From Strongylocentrotus droebachiensis (taxonomy: Eukaryota > Echinodermata > Echinoidea > Camarodonta > Strongylocentrotidae): 64,000 nucleotides of DNA. The number at the start of each line of letters is the position of its first letter. Positions within the stretch are counted from its first letter, which is position 1. The stretch spans positions 62,001 through 126,000 of the forward strand of contig JAVYIG010005330.1 of NCBI GenBank assembly GCA_035222895.1. The letters are read 5' to 3'. Position numbers and translations under genes: made by a program. Under the pieces are notes generated by a model. The model did no database searches. It worked only from the letters and a program-made list of their open reading frames with translations, and was not told the origin of the DNA. Below are positions 11,879 to 23,800 of this stretch, one piece after another.

Positions 11879-12277
11879 CCCCCCCCCCCCCCCCCACTCC
11901 GAAAACGGACGGACCCCATGCGTGTTACCAAAATGTCCGGTAAAGGGGTACTTTTCGTGCGACAAAGTCCGGCCCGAGAATTGTAAAAAAAAAAGGGGTG
12001 TATTAACTTTTCACCCGGAGATTTCTTTTAAAAGGGGGTGTTTTTTCTTTTTTTCTCTCATCTCTTTGGACTCCTGAGAAATTATTCCGAATTTAGGGGG
12101 GTAGATTGAGCATTTTTCATGATTTAGGGGGGTCTCCAAGGCAGGAAAAGCTCGCGAAAAGCCCGCGAAAAGCCGGTTCGAAAATGTTGACAGTCCTCAG
12201 ATAGGGGGTGCTTTCAAAAAGAGGGAACAATTATGTGTATACCCTAAATAACACTGAGTGGGGGGGGGGGCGGGCAT
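11879..12277. mobile_element. Poly-C/poly-G bordered repeat, copy 2
   Basis: Near-identical to copy 1 at 9796-10212, in the same orientation. It has fewer tandem gaaaagcccgc units and ends in a G-run. ATTTC occurs just outside both ends, a possible target duplication. Confidence 0.8.
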
Positions 12278-12299
12278 TTCGACTGCATGGTCCTCCACT

Positions 12300-12385
12300 T
12301 CACTAAGATCCTACTAAAAGGTTCATGCTCAAAGCTCCAAAGCTAAACTAAAAACACACCTCTTCTGACCAGCCCACTCATGTTA
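12300..12385 (+). pseudogene. LINE C-terminal remnant
   Basis: The plus strand reads approximately AKLKTHLF followed by a stop (tcctactaaaagg...cacacctcttctgac). This resembles the FK..LKTHLF ending common to L2/CR1-type polyproteins. It is too short to classify. Confidence 0.35.
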
Positions 12386-13374
12386 TACTCAATAATCCCA
12401 ATGACCGACAATTAATTACGTGAAAAAACTCTGTAAACAAAATGTTGAATGCATAATCATCCTGCTTGTTTTGTTTTTCCATTATAAATTTCATCATTTT
12501 TTGTGTCCACTATATCCTTATGATATCATGCGGAATCAACCCTTCATATAGCAAGGTAATGTGAAGTTTGAGAAAAGCGATCCGTATCAGTATCATTATA
12601 ATATGGGGGAATTCCCTCTTTTATCCGCGTATACGAAGTAGTAGGCCTATGTCTTGCGCCGTGAGAGCAGGTTATCCGTTATTACAGAATTGCTAAATTG
12701 CTCAAACGAATGGGTATATAATACAGACGCTCTTTCAGTGCAGGTATGTTTGCAGTAATAAATCAACAACAAAATAAGTATGCCCTTTTCATCCGCTGAA
12801 CAATCAGGAAAAAAGACTAATGACCACTTTATGAGCTATGATTAAAAAAATTACACATTAAATATGAAAAGGGGAGGAAGGGTGCAAAGAAAAATAGAAA
12901 TGAAGAGAAAATGAGAGGGAAAATAGAGGAGAGAAGCTAGAGAGAGATCGAGAGACTAACTTAAAACTGGGTGGGAATGTGTTGAATTCAATGTTCTAAC
13001 TTTCTTTAGACGGACACCAAAATCAATAATTAGAAGTAGGATCTAATCTGTTGCTATTTGCTAATTTATCTGATTTAAGAATTTATTTTGGGTATTCAAA
13101 ATGTGAAAATGAAGTATTCAGATAATTATTTACCCCTTAAATGGGACAATGCACACAAAGCCTTTACAGTAGCCTCTTCATCTTTTAACAAGCTTAGACA
13201 TACAAGCTTATTTTAAATAAATATACGTATACAAGTACACAGCATGTCTAACATGCTTGCAGTGCCAGCAAAAGTGAGATGAAAGTAAAAATAGGTTTCT
13301 ATTCACAAGATGTAAAACTTGCAATGCGTCAATAAAGACTTTCTCTTTAGTATGAAGTTGACAGAATTGCCACG

Positions 13375-13758
13375 GTGCAGTCGTTTTTTAATCTCGTGAT
13401 TAAAAAGATTCGTAACTTTCATATTCTATGTCTGATTTCGTGTATTTCTTGGATTCCTGTGATCTTACTCAGGCCAATCATTCTCATTCCATTCAATGAA
13501 GAAAAAAATACAGATAATATAGAAATAGAAAGAGAGAATTATGAACGTTCAGTAACGACAAAATCATTTTCGCAATTTCGCAATTTTGTTCATTTGACAG
13601 ATACCATAGCTATCAATACGTCGTTCGTTAACATCGAAAAAATTGAACACCTACAAAACACGAAAGTTTGCAAGGCTCGTAAGTATTCTCTACTTGTTTT
13701 TGTTGAAATTAAGATTTATCAGTACTTATGTATTTATAGAAGTATAATTAGTGAATGA
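13375..13758 (+). CDS. Doubtful 127-codon open frame with internal splice donor
   Basis: An AT-rich open frame opening near 13375. The predicted product has a hydrophobic stretch (HILCLISCISWIPVILL) and then a polar region. A strong donor, GCTC|GTAAGTAT, lies inside it near 13679, so it could be a first exon with a signal anchor. No partner exon was found before ANKRD27 begins. No family is recognised; it may be chance. Confidence 0.15.
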   Translation: MQSFFNLVIKKIRNFHILCLISCISWIPVILLRPIILIPFNEEKNTDNIEIERENYERSVTTKSFSQFRNFVHLTDTIAINTSFVNIEKIEHLQNTKVCKARKYSLLVFVEIKIYQYLCIYRSIISE

Positions 13759-13789
13759 TTTGGTATGAAATAGTGTTTTTGACGATTTG

Positions 13790-13995
13790 TAAGTGAAGTT
13801 TATAGCTCGAGTTTATGTCGCAGTGACGTTGCAGTGTCAGCTCAGCTCAGCTCTACTAACGAGTGCCATTGCATTGCCATTGGTTTTGCATTGATTAGGA
13901 ATACTGGTGATAGTAACGGGGACTCTGCATTCGGTAGCCCGACAGCTGGGCGAGATTCGGCTGCGCCGCGCCGGTGACTCGATTAGCCTTACGGT
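13790..13995 (+). promoter_or_regulatory. Putative ANKRD27 promoter and untranslated exon region
   Basis: A CpG-containing, GC-richer island in AT-rich surroundings about 0.75 kb before the ANKRD27 start-codon exon. It has a TGACG core (cagtgacgttgc), repeated agctcagctcagctc, and an ATTGG box (13878). This placement is inference; no transcript evidence is available here. Confidence 0.3.
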
Positions 13996-14656
13996 CTTGG
14001 AGATATGTGAAATATGATATTGATATCACCAGGCCTTACATGGCATATATTCACTTGTGTCATGTGTGGAGAGTCGTGTATTGTCATGTGATAACCCTTT
14101 CCCATTCCTGCACATGAATAAGCTTTTAAACTACGCCAAAGCAAAGCCAAAGGATTCTGAACAACTGCAGAATACCCTGCACATTATTAATATCAATATG
14201 ATACAGTATCACTAACCCTACCGGATTCCATGTGTGCGCATTCCATGTGCGCATGCCCAGCTCAAATATGCGGGGTATTCTGCAGTTAAGCCAAGGATTC
14301 TTCTAAGAATCCAGCTAAAGCTGAACTTCTTTAATAGGTAGTTTGTACAGTTTGTAAATTCTAGTTGGGCATCACCCTTTGAAATTGATTAACAGGTAAT
14401 GAAAATATAGGCATGACAACGCTTTGCTTATGTTGAATGTGACTGACGTGCGATTTACATGACAAAAACAACCTCTTAAACGAGATTTGGTGTAGGGGTG
14501 TTATATCAATAATATCACAAGATCAGAATATTATCAATATTGCTCTTTATTTTATTCTCACTTTCTCCATCTATAGTAGTCTACATGTATAGCTGCTAAA
14601 AAAAGTTTACGCCATAACCATGAGACCATATTTCTTTCTTTTTTGGTACTTTACAG

Positions 14657-14745
14657 TGTCTGCTGTCTGCCAAGATTGAATGATCATCAAGAGCTTTGAG
14701 ACATGTGAGAGAAGAACTCTATTTGTGTAACCAGGAGACAATGAG
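14657..14745 (+). other. ANKRD27: ANKRD27 5'UTR part of the start-codon exon
   Basis: A polypyrimidine tract and TTTACAG acceptor end at 14656. The leader before the chosen ATG has a competing out-of-frame ATG at 14741, five bases upstream. That frame lacks homology, so translation from 14746 is preferred. Confidence 0.5.
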
Positions 14746-14850
14746 ATGGAGAGGTCTTACGATGAAGACATCACAGAGAACCGCTTCTTTACAACTCTTC
14801 AGAATAAACACAAGCATTTGTATCAACAAGCAACTCAACAGAGATTTATG
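14746..14850 (+). CDS. ANKRD27: ANKRD27 exon 1 (coding)
   Basis: Residues 1-35. MERSYDEDITENRFFTTLQ aligns with the human start MALYDEDLLKNPFYLALQ, which fixes the initiation codon. Donor ATG|GTAAGA, phase 0. Confidence 0.93.
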
Positions 14851-17800
14851 GTAAGAACTAGTTTCTTTTTACAGAGATTTATAGGAATGGTTCAAATTTG
14901 ATTTTTAAAGTTTCCATTTCTCAATTGCTTGTATCACTGAATGCACCAAAGCAAGTTTCCTTTTTTCTTCTATTTACCACATCAAGCATTTTAGTCTGGA
15001 GATGATACAAGGCAATGTGTTCATATTACTAGTTCATGTAGTCATTGGCATGGCATTGTCACATTGTCTTGTTGTTGATCTGATTCAGTTTTTCTTTTGT
15101 GATGATACAGTTAATAAAATGACTATAAACTAGAAAGGAGTATATTATTGTCCGACTTATGTTCCATTAAAACGTTTAGAGAAGTGTGAAATCTTCCAAT
15201 TTAGAAGGCATGATTTTTTAAAGATTTTTATGCCTCCGTTACGAAGTAGCCGGAGGCATTATGTTTTCGGGTTGTCCGTCCGTCCGTACGTACGTCCGTC
15301 CGTCTGTACGTCCGTACGTCCCGTTCTCGTGATCGCGTTATCTGAAGAACCGATTGATGGATTCCTGCCAAACTTTGGTCATGAATGTATCTTGCAGAGC
15401 CGATGAACTGATTAGATTTTGGGGTCACAAGGTCAAAGGTCGAAGGTCACAGGGCTCATTATGTATGCAAAACAGCTTGTGATCGCGTTATCTGAAAAAC
15501 CGATTGTCGGATTCCTGCCAAACTTTGGTCATGTATGTATCTTGCAGAGCTGATGAACTGATTAGATTTTGGGGTCATGAGGTCAAGGTCAAAGGTCATG
15601 CGGCTCATTATGTATGCAAAAATAGCTTGTGATCGCATTATCATTAGAACAGATTGATGGATTCCTGCCAAACTTAGATCATGTATGTATCTTGCAGAGC
15701 CAATGAACTGAGTAGATTCTTGGGTCATGAGGTCAAAGGTCAAAGGTCATGGGCTCATTATGTATGAAAAAATAGCTTGTGAACGAATTCTCATTAGAAC
15801 TGACAGATGGATTACTATTTAACTCAGGACATCTTTCAGAGCCAATGAACTGAGTAGATTTTAGGGTCATGAGGTCAAAGATCAAAGGGTCATATATGTA
15901 TATGAGAAATTGCTTGTAATCACGATATTCTGAGAACCTGTTAAAGGTACTATGTCCCTTTTGCAGCCAACCTCAAATGCTGTAGAACTTTGCAGGAATT
16001 ATGAATATGTCATGTATGTCCTATCTGTGAAATTTAAACGTTAGCAGTGTCCTCATATTCAAATTATGCAAGGAAACCCGTTTACTTGCTAGACTTCACT
16101 GTCAGACACTATTGAGTGACTGACTGGCTTTTTTTTTTCTTTGGTAATAACATACATGAAAAGAGTTGTAAAGCGTACATGAGCATTTGTCTACATCAAT
16201 AACCCACTTCTTGTGATGGCCAAGATAAGACTGATTGAATCTTTGCGCAGCATAAAACGTATGACCATTCGGTACAATTGTCTGAAAATCAAGACTATTA
16301 CTTTTGGGCTCTATAGCCCTAAAGTCGATTTGACAACTAATAGTCGTTATTTTCACACTTGAAGACATTTTCAAGCCCCACCTTTTTTAGGGAAGTTCTA
16401 AATTAGCATTATCTTTCAAATGCAGTTGGAATTTAACTTTTTCATTTTTTTGGCCTGCAAATGGGACATAGTGCCTTTAATGGATTACAATTGAACTTGA
16501 ATTTTAAAAATTTCTTCTGTTTTGGTTTGTAAAATTGCTTTATGACGGAGGCATCATTTTCGACTGCGCGCAGTCGAAGTTCCATCTAGTTTTAATATGA
16601 AATGATAGACTGGTTGTCACACATTGGTCAAGATATGAAGGCAAGGCTTGACACTTAAAAGTGGTGTGGCCTGAAAGCCCCTTGTCACCAAACTGCTAGG
16701 TTGGGCAACCAAATAGTTTTAAAACTAAGAGAAGTAGTTTCCCACGTCAGGCAACCCATACTTGTTGAAAAATAGATATACTCTCATACATATATATCAA
16801 CATGTACCGTATATGCTGGCGATAAGGCCGCAGCGCCGTATAGGCCGCACCCCCGATTTTGACATTTAAAAAAAAATAAAAAAAAAATGTTTTGTTGTTG
16901 TTGTTTTGTTGCCGAAAACCCACGCGGGGAAGGACCTTCATTTAACATCGAGGCGCAGTTAAAGGCGCTGATTTGTGCTTGTAAACTTGTCACAAATAAT
17001 AGTAACAATGTCGTTTTTAGAAGAATGTGTAAGATCATTAATGTGAATTAAAAACAATAGAGTACCAGGTCCTAGGATAGAACCTTGTGGTACACCATCA
17101 GGGCGCGACAAACCCGCTTGCCCGATGTCCCGGGGCAACCAAATTGAGCCTTTGGGCAAGTAAATAAAATTATCACTTGCCCGATCGGGCAAGTGATACT
17201 TTTACAGTAATTTCCTAGTGTCCAAGAACTCTACCATTCACCCGTCAACTTCTTACCCGTCGTCAAAATCCAGAAGCAAAAAAGCGATCGTTCCGATTTC
17301 GAAAAAACTTCACAGACAGCTAGCCAGCTCAGCTAGCTCAGCGCGCATGCAACAGTGACACTTCAAGCCATGAATGCCGCTCCGCCTCCACGCACGGCCG
17401 GCCGTGAGCTAGCTAGAGACAGCTAGCGCGATCGTACCAGCTGCGAGCTTATTCGCGCTCTCTCTCTCTAGCTCTGCAGGCCGCACCGACAGGCCTTTGC
17501 TATTCTCTGATTGCCGATTGGTTGAATCACGCCAAATATGACGTCATTATTCTAGGGAAATGAACACGTGCGAATCGGAATGGAATAAACAACAGGGATT
17601 TTCTAGTAAGTACAAAAAGTCAAATGTTTGATATTTATTCATAATGACTGTTAATGATTGTGAACATATTATTTAAAACTCGCTGCTCATATAAATCAGA
17701 TGAATGTTTTTGTCTCGTTTTCAATTTATTACTGCGGTCTCAAGATCCGACCGAGCGAGTCATTTTGAAAATAGTATCAAGACCCCCAGAATATAAGCCG

Positions 17801-20800
17801 TTGTTGTTTTGTTTTCATGGTTTTAGCGACGTTGTTTAGTCTAGTTTTCGCATACTTATCCGAGATTTATCGTAAAATATCTTCAATATTATTATTTAGT
17901 AAGAATTTACAAATTTTGGCATGATATTTATAGCAGTGAATGATGAAATAAAAATGTCCGTACTTTATTTAAAATAGTTGATTACCCATTTTTTACATGA
18001 CTGAATATTAAAAACTTAAACCTGCTTGAACCATTCTACCTTGCCGAGATTCATGTGAATCTGATTATTTATGGAGAATCAATAAAATGCGTTTTTTAAA
18101 CCTTCAACCATCCTTTGTTGACCATTTTCTTTGACATATTAGGTTATTATTCAGTACAGTTACACTGTACATGTATGTGCATTAATTTGCTATCTAAAAC
18201 ACTAACTTATCATTACGAGATAATAAATGCTTTAACCTCGAGTCCTTTTTCGCTTTAAAGTTTTGGGCAAGTGGAAATATTGTTTGGGCAAGTAAATTGA
18301 AAACCCACTTGCCCGACAGGGCAAGTGGTGAAAAAAATTCTTGTAGCACCCTGCACCATTTGTTATATAAAAAAAATTGAGGAATTATTATTATAAACTA
18401 CATGTTGAGATCTATTAGAAAGATTACTTTCAAACCAAGATGACAGACAAATGTTAGTGTTGTTGTAGTTTCCGAGTGGTGAGTCAACACACTGATTACT
18501 GAGCTGGGAGACATTGCCAGGCATAGCGCCATAAATCGAAACTAAAAAAAATAAATAAAAACAAAAAAAATTTGTTTACTCTTTCGCCGCATAGGCCGCA
18601 CCCCAACTTTTTGATATTTTCTCTTCCAAAAATACTGCGGCCTTTACGCCGGCAAATACGGTAATTGAAAATCTTTCTTTATTTTCCTTCTAACATGATT
18701 TGTAAGCTACAGTGAAGACAGGGAATACAGATAGAAAAGGAGAGAGGCACATTTCAGTTAACAGCACATTTACTGTAACACACTTTTCAATAATTTGTGT
18801 TCTTTTTTTCAGATATGTGTCCCAAGAACCGGTGTATTTACCAGGATATCATTAAGCCAGAATGACTTTGAAAATCACATCTTAAGACAAGAAGATGAAC
18901 AACTCAACATCTATGAAACGCTCAATAAAAAGGTAAGAATGATTCTTGTGGGAACATACATGTACTGCATTCAAGCATTTCTGATTATCATTTTGTAATA
19001 CTTTTGTAAACTGACAAAGACAATTGAAACATATCTCAACCACCTTCCACTTAAAATATTTCAATTTTGCATGAAATGATAAATAAATGTACGTTGGATG
19101 AAACAGAAAAATCTGAGAAACTGAATAGTGAAACTTTCTTTAAAAATCTAAAGAAAAAGAAACTGAAAGTCGTTAATTTTACACATTTGACATAACTAAT
19201 AGTGGGGAATCTCCTATTGGCAACGTGGTTATGTCGGTGTTGTGTCTAGGCCTGAGTCATAATGGTTTTCTTTTAAACCAGGGTCCCATGGGGCCATTAT
19301 GCTCCTAAAAAATTTCTGTGTTGGGCAGCAGTACAAATTTTGCATTGGATTTGTACTTACCTAAATCTTGACTACACTAGGTGAAATTTCATGCCACAGT
19401 TCATTATCCAATAAAACTAGATACCAGTAATTTTATTCTCTCTTTCAAGTCTATTGATTGATGAATTCTTGATTTTTTAATTATAAATTTTTCTTTTCTG
19501 AATTATGATTTAGCAATCGTACATTTGTGATCACGGTTACAAAAATTCACTGCGTGTTAATTTCTTGACAGTTTTACATTTCAAACCCTCAAAGTAAACC
19601 ATTTTCTCTGTACTACTTTAATCAGTCTTTCCAAATAATTTTCTAGCCAGGTTTCTTTTAAAATATACCAGTATATACCAGATAGTCCTCCTGACAGTAA
19701 TTTCTTACGTTTGCGTTTGAATGGTTTAAACATTTCTTGAACCATCCAGTATATGCTATGTCATTGCCTAAAGGAACAAATGTGTACAAATTGTGATCTA
19801 TTTCTTATCTCATACAGTATTACTGTGCAAAGGTCGTCTTGTTCCTCATGTACAAACAATTTTGTTGTGAATGAATTGATTTGTACTTGTATTGGAATTT
19901 GTTTGTCGAAATTATCAAAGGTAGTCAAAACAAAATCAATATTGTCTATGCCTGAACTAGCCCTGAAGGTAACAAAACGGTAGTACACCTTGTGATGTAT
20001 TTAGTACCTTATATGTAAATATCTATTTCATTTTAAATGTTGTACAATAGAAAATAAGCCTGAATTTTCATATGTCATATGTCCAACTGTACATCTCCAC
20101 ATGATTTTCAATGATTATAATATAAATTATAATGCATGTAAATGCCAGCTCTTCTAAGTTCATATAAATTCACCTTAAGCTTAAAGTGTACCGATCACCA
20201 AAACATGTATTGCTTTTGATGTAATGGGTTCCATCATCCATGTGGCTATACAGATTCAAAATATAAGCTTCAAATATTACTTCTACAAAGAGATATTGCA
20301 GTTTAAATACATCCTCGGTGAACAGTAAAACATCTTTTGAGTAGACTAGCTAACACAATGTTGCAATCACAGGCACTCGCATAGAATGAATAGGGCTTGC
20401 AGCCTTGCACGGTCCAGCACGGATCCCAAGTTGGACTTGGGTCCCATGCGTCATGCGAGCCCTATAATGAGGTTTTTATGTTATCTTTTATTGTCTTTAT
20501 TCTCCCTGTTTACCTATAAAATGCTGGGCAAAGTTTTTTGGGGTGATTTTTATACATTCTATCTGTACACAAATTATGCATTCTTTAGACTTGTATACTT
20601 TTTAAAGCAAAAGTAAGAAGTTGGCTGGACTCTAGCTTGATCAAGGCTTCTTAATTTGTATTTGTTGTTGCTTAGACTATCATGATTCATGAAGTATTAT
20701 GCTCTCAAAAAGCATTTAAAAAAGATTCTGCAACAGAAAGTCCTAAGAATCCTAACAGTTTTCCTTTATGGTAGACTTTGCAGTGTACATTTATATACTT

Positions 20801-23800
20801 GTATGTCATACAAAAAAAAGTTATTAAAATTGTATTGTGCATTTAGAGGAAAAGCTTTGTCCCAAGAGATATCATGTGAGGATGAGTCAAGTTCAATTCC
20901 CTTTAAATAGTCTGCGTTTTTAGACTCTTATCAGAGCGTACATAATATAACTTGATGTTGGTTGCTGGCTGAAGCAGTAGACCAGGAAAATTAATTTTCA
21001 AAGTGCTCATTCAAACCTTTAACAGTTTAAGGAACTCTTTGATAAACTACATTTAGTTGTGTTTGTAAATTTTGTCCAGCTCTTTTATCAGTCAAGACAC
21101 CTACCCGTTTTGATAAGGTGTGATTAACAAGGACTTGTGCCTCTAGACTACTGATACGGGGTTGTAGGAAATAAATAGCGAGACATCTGGGTCAAGGTTT
21201 TGGTTTTGTTTGTGTGTGATACTAATTGACAGATCTAGGGATTCCCTGTCAAATTCAGAAACGATTGTTTCTTCGACAGGATAGTCTCTTTAACTGTACT
21301 TGATCTTTCTTGCACAAATCCCTCTTGCCCTGCTAGTTCTGTCCTTTACATGTTCTGGCTTTTGCAACACGTATTAGATGAATCTGTACATATTATAGAA
21401 TACCTGCTTATACATTGTAAGTGCCATTGCATTTAAAGATAAATCCCTTTTTTTTTCTTCTTTTTTTCTGTACAAGTTTACATATAGCATTGCCTACCAG
21501 TATACATTTTAATATAGTACACATGCAAGGTAAAAATTGCATTGCACATGATACAATACATGCAAGGTTGGATCACTTTAAGTGGGCAATGTAGGAAACC
21601 TTTTCTGAACAATTTTACAAATCAATGTACATGTTCATGTCGGCTACATGTATATAAATTATTTTCTGTTAATTTACATTAAATGCGCACAACAAGAGTG
21701 CAAAAAAATGAATATATACATGTAGTTGAGTCATAGATCCACTCAATATAATTGAAAATGATAATGAAGTGAACCTAGGCTTGCTCATGATTTAGGCATG
21801 ATCCAATTAAATTTACATCGAAATTCAAGGACACGAGGGGCCTTGCCGCCTAGTACATATCGTTTATTTAGAGACAGAAGGCATGAACTTATGTGCCAAA
21901 ATATAAGCGTTAACGCCCTTCTGGCTCCAAACTGCTCAGCATTCACACATTTTGTGAGTTTGATATCAAACATTGACAAAGCCATGATGTACTGTGTATA
22001 TGACCTTGCCCAGGTAAAACATTGCTATTGAAAAAAAACTGCCTTGACTTTCTTGTTGTTTTGATAGTGCAGTTGGCATTGGAATATGCATTGTAAATGA
22101 ACAAAGTAATTATTCTTTGGAGTACTGAATGTGCTTGTGCATGTATGTTTTTGATACTGAGTCATCTTCAATTCTTCGTCTATGTTTAATATATTCTTTT
22201 TATGTGCATTGACCATTACCCTTTGAAATGGCTTTGCAGCTCCGGTTACATTTCCTTTTCAGTCCTAATAAGCTAGGTGATTATGGCAGTGGATCATATT
22301 GCATTTGCAAAGTAATGCTCGATAATAAATAGGGATTTCGTGAAATTGAGCTACTCCGAGAACATGCTTGCATATGGTGTATTTATAGCATAGTATACGC
22401 ATCAAAAGTTCAACAAATTGTACAATGCTAAGTGCCAGAATGGCAGAAAATATAACTGTGAAATTTAGACGGCATGTGTACCAGTTCACTTGAGAGCTGG
22501 AGAACTGTAACATTTCACATTTTAGCTATTATATTATAAGTCAAAACTGTATTTTGACATTTTTAAAAGCCTTTCCTCCCCATTTAAATTAAATGATTAA
22601 AGGGATCGTTTAACAATGTTAAATCTGAGATACAGGGCCCTACGTGTTATCAGTGTCTGTGATGTGGTGTAATATTGAAGCCCTAAAAAATTGCGCTTCA
22701 AAATGATCAAGAAGTGCCTCAAAAAAGTAAAAACCTTTGAGTGACCGGTTTTACCATACTCGTTTTCCCCAATAGACTGTAGTGTTATGAAAACCGTCAG
22801 GCGAACGGTTTTCAAAATTTGTAATTCCAATCATAAATATCTTGATAATCAAACAGGCGATCGGCTTGTAAAAGTCATGGGGTTCCTGACTGACCTAAAG
22901 GTTTATAATTATCATTACATCATGAGCTAAATCCAGAATTTTGTTTCAGAATCTGAGACAAAGTTACCGAATCCCTTTAAATACATAAAGTGGATGCACA
23001 TGTATGTTTATTTCCAACCATAATGACGTCTGATAATGACCTGCAATTATTAATTTTTGGTATCTCATTTTTGCAAAATTACTCCCTGGCTACATGATAA
23101 CATAATATCTGCCCACACTCCATGTATTACATGTATATTATGGTAAGTTTGTTTTCATGCCTTATATTCAGTCCCCTTTTTTCTTCATTTGTGATTATAT
23201 TTTATTGATTTCCCATGATCTTTCTTCTTCTTTTTTCCCCAATCTTTGTTGAATACGGTATTCTTTACCTTTGTATCTTTATATGTATACAGAAAGCTAA
23301 GGTAACTGGTATAGCTATTACAACTGGAGAGGGATTTAAAGAGTCTAGATCTGTAAGTATATGCAAAATGGTGTAATTCATGTGCATTCTCTAGAGTCAA
23401 CAGTTATGAAAATTGTAAGTGTTTGTATACCTCAATTTTGTTTCAGTTTGGATTGAGTCACACCCACATGAAGGGAGAGAGAGAGAGAGAGGAAGATGGA
23501 GGAAGAGAGAGAGGGGGGGGGGGAGGGGGAGGTAGATGTCGAGAGGTAGAGGGAGAGAGAAACGGAGAGAGAGAGAGAGAGAGAGGGGGAGCAAGGGAGA
23601 GATTAAAGAAACCAGAAACGAGGAGAGAGAGAGCGAGAAAGAGTGTGGGAATCAACTCAATCGAGCCATTATTACAAAATGTAACAGACATCATTAATCT
23701 AAAAATTCTGATGTACATGTACATAATTATATGTATGTAACATGGCACATTCACTGTATGTTATGTTTATTAATGCATGTTCAAGATACAAAGGTCATTA

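Larger units (their letters stand above)
16807..18661. mobile_element. TA-flanked inverted-repeat element, copy 1 (with nested insertions)
   Basis: The left end ccgtatatgctggcgataag and the right end (inverted) ccgtatttgccggcgtaaag flank a 1.86-kb interior. A 603-bp relative lies at 32077-32679. Both ends abut TA. The interior holds a decayed reverse-transcriptase fragment, itself split by another inverted-repeat element (17099-18353). Confidence 0.82.

Noticed and set aside
15275-15325. CCGT/CGTC repeats with regular spacing, considered as a CRISPR-like or regulatory array
   Set aside because: They are a simple microsatellite inside the Helentron-like element and recur at 28177 and 60670.
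15228-15743. Minus-strand frames with repeated FIGSARYIHDQSLAGIHQSV-type sequence, also at 28293-29264 and 60636-61254
   Set aside because: They are translations of the 150-bp tandem unit of the Helentron-like elements; frames break between units and carry no known domain.
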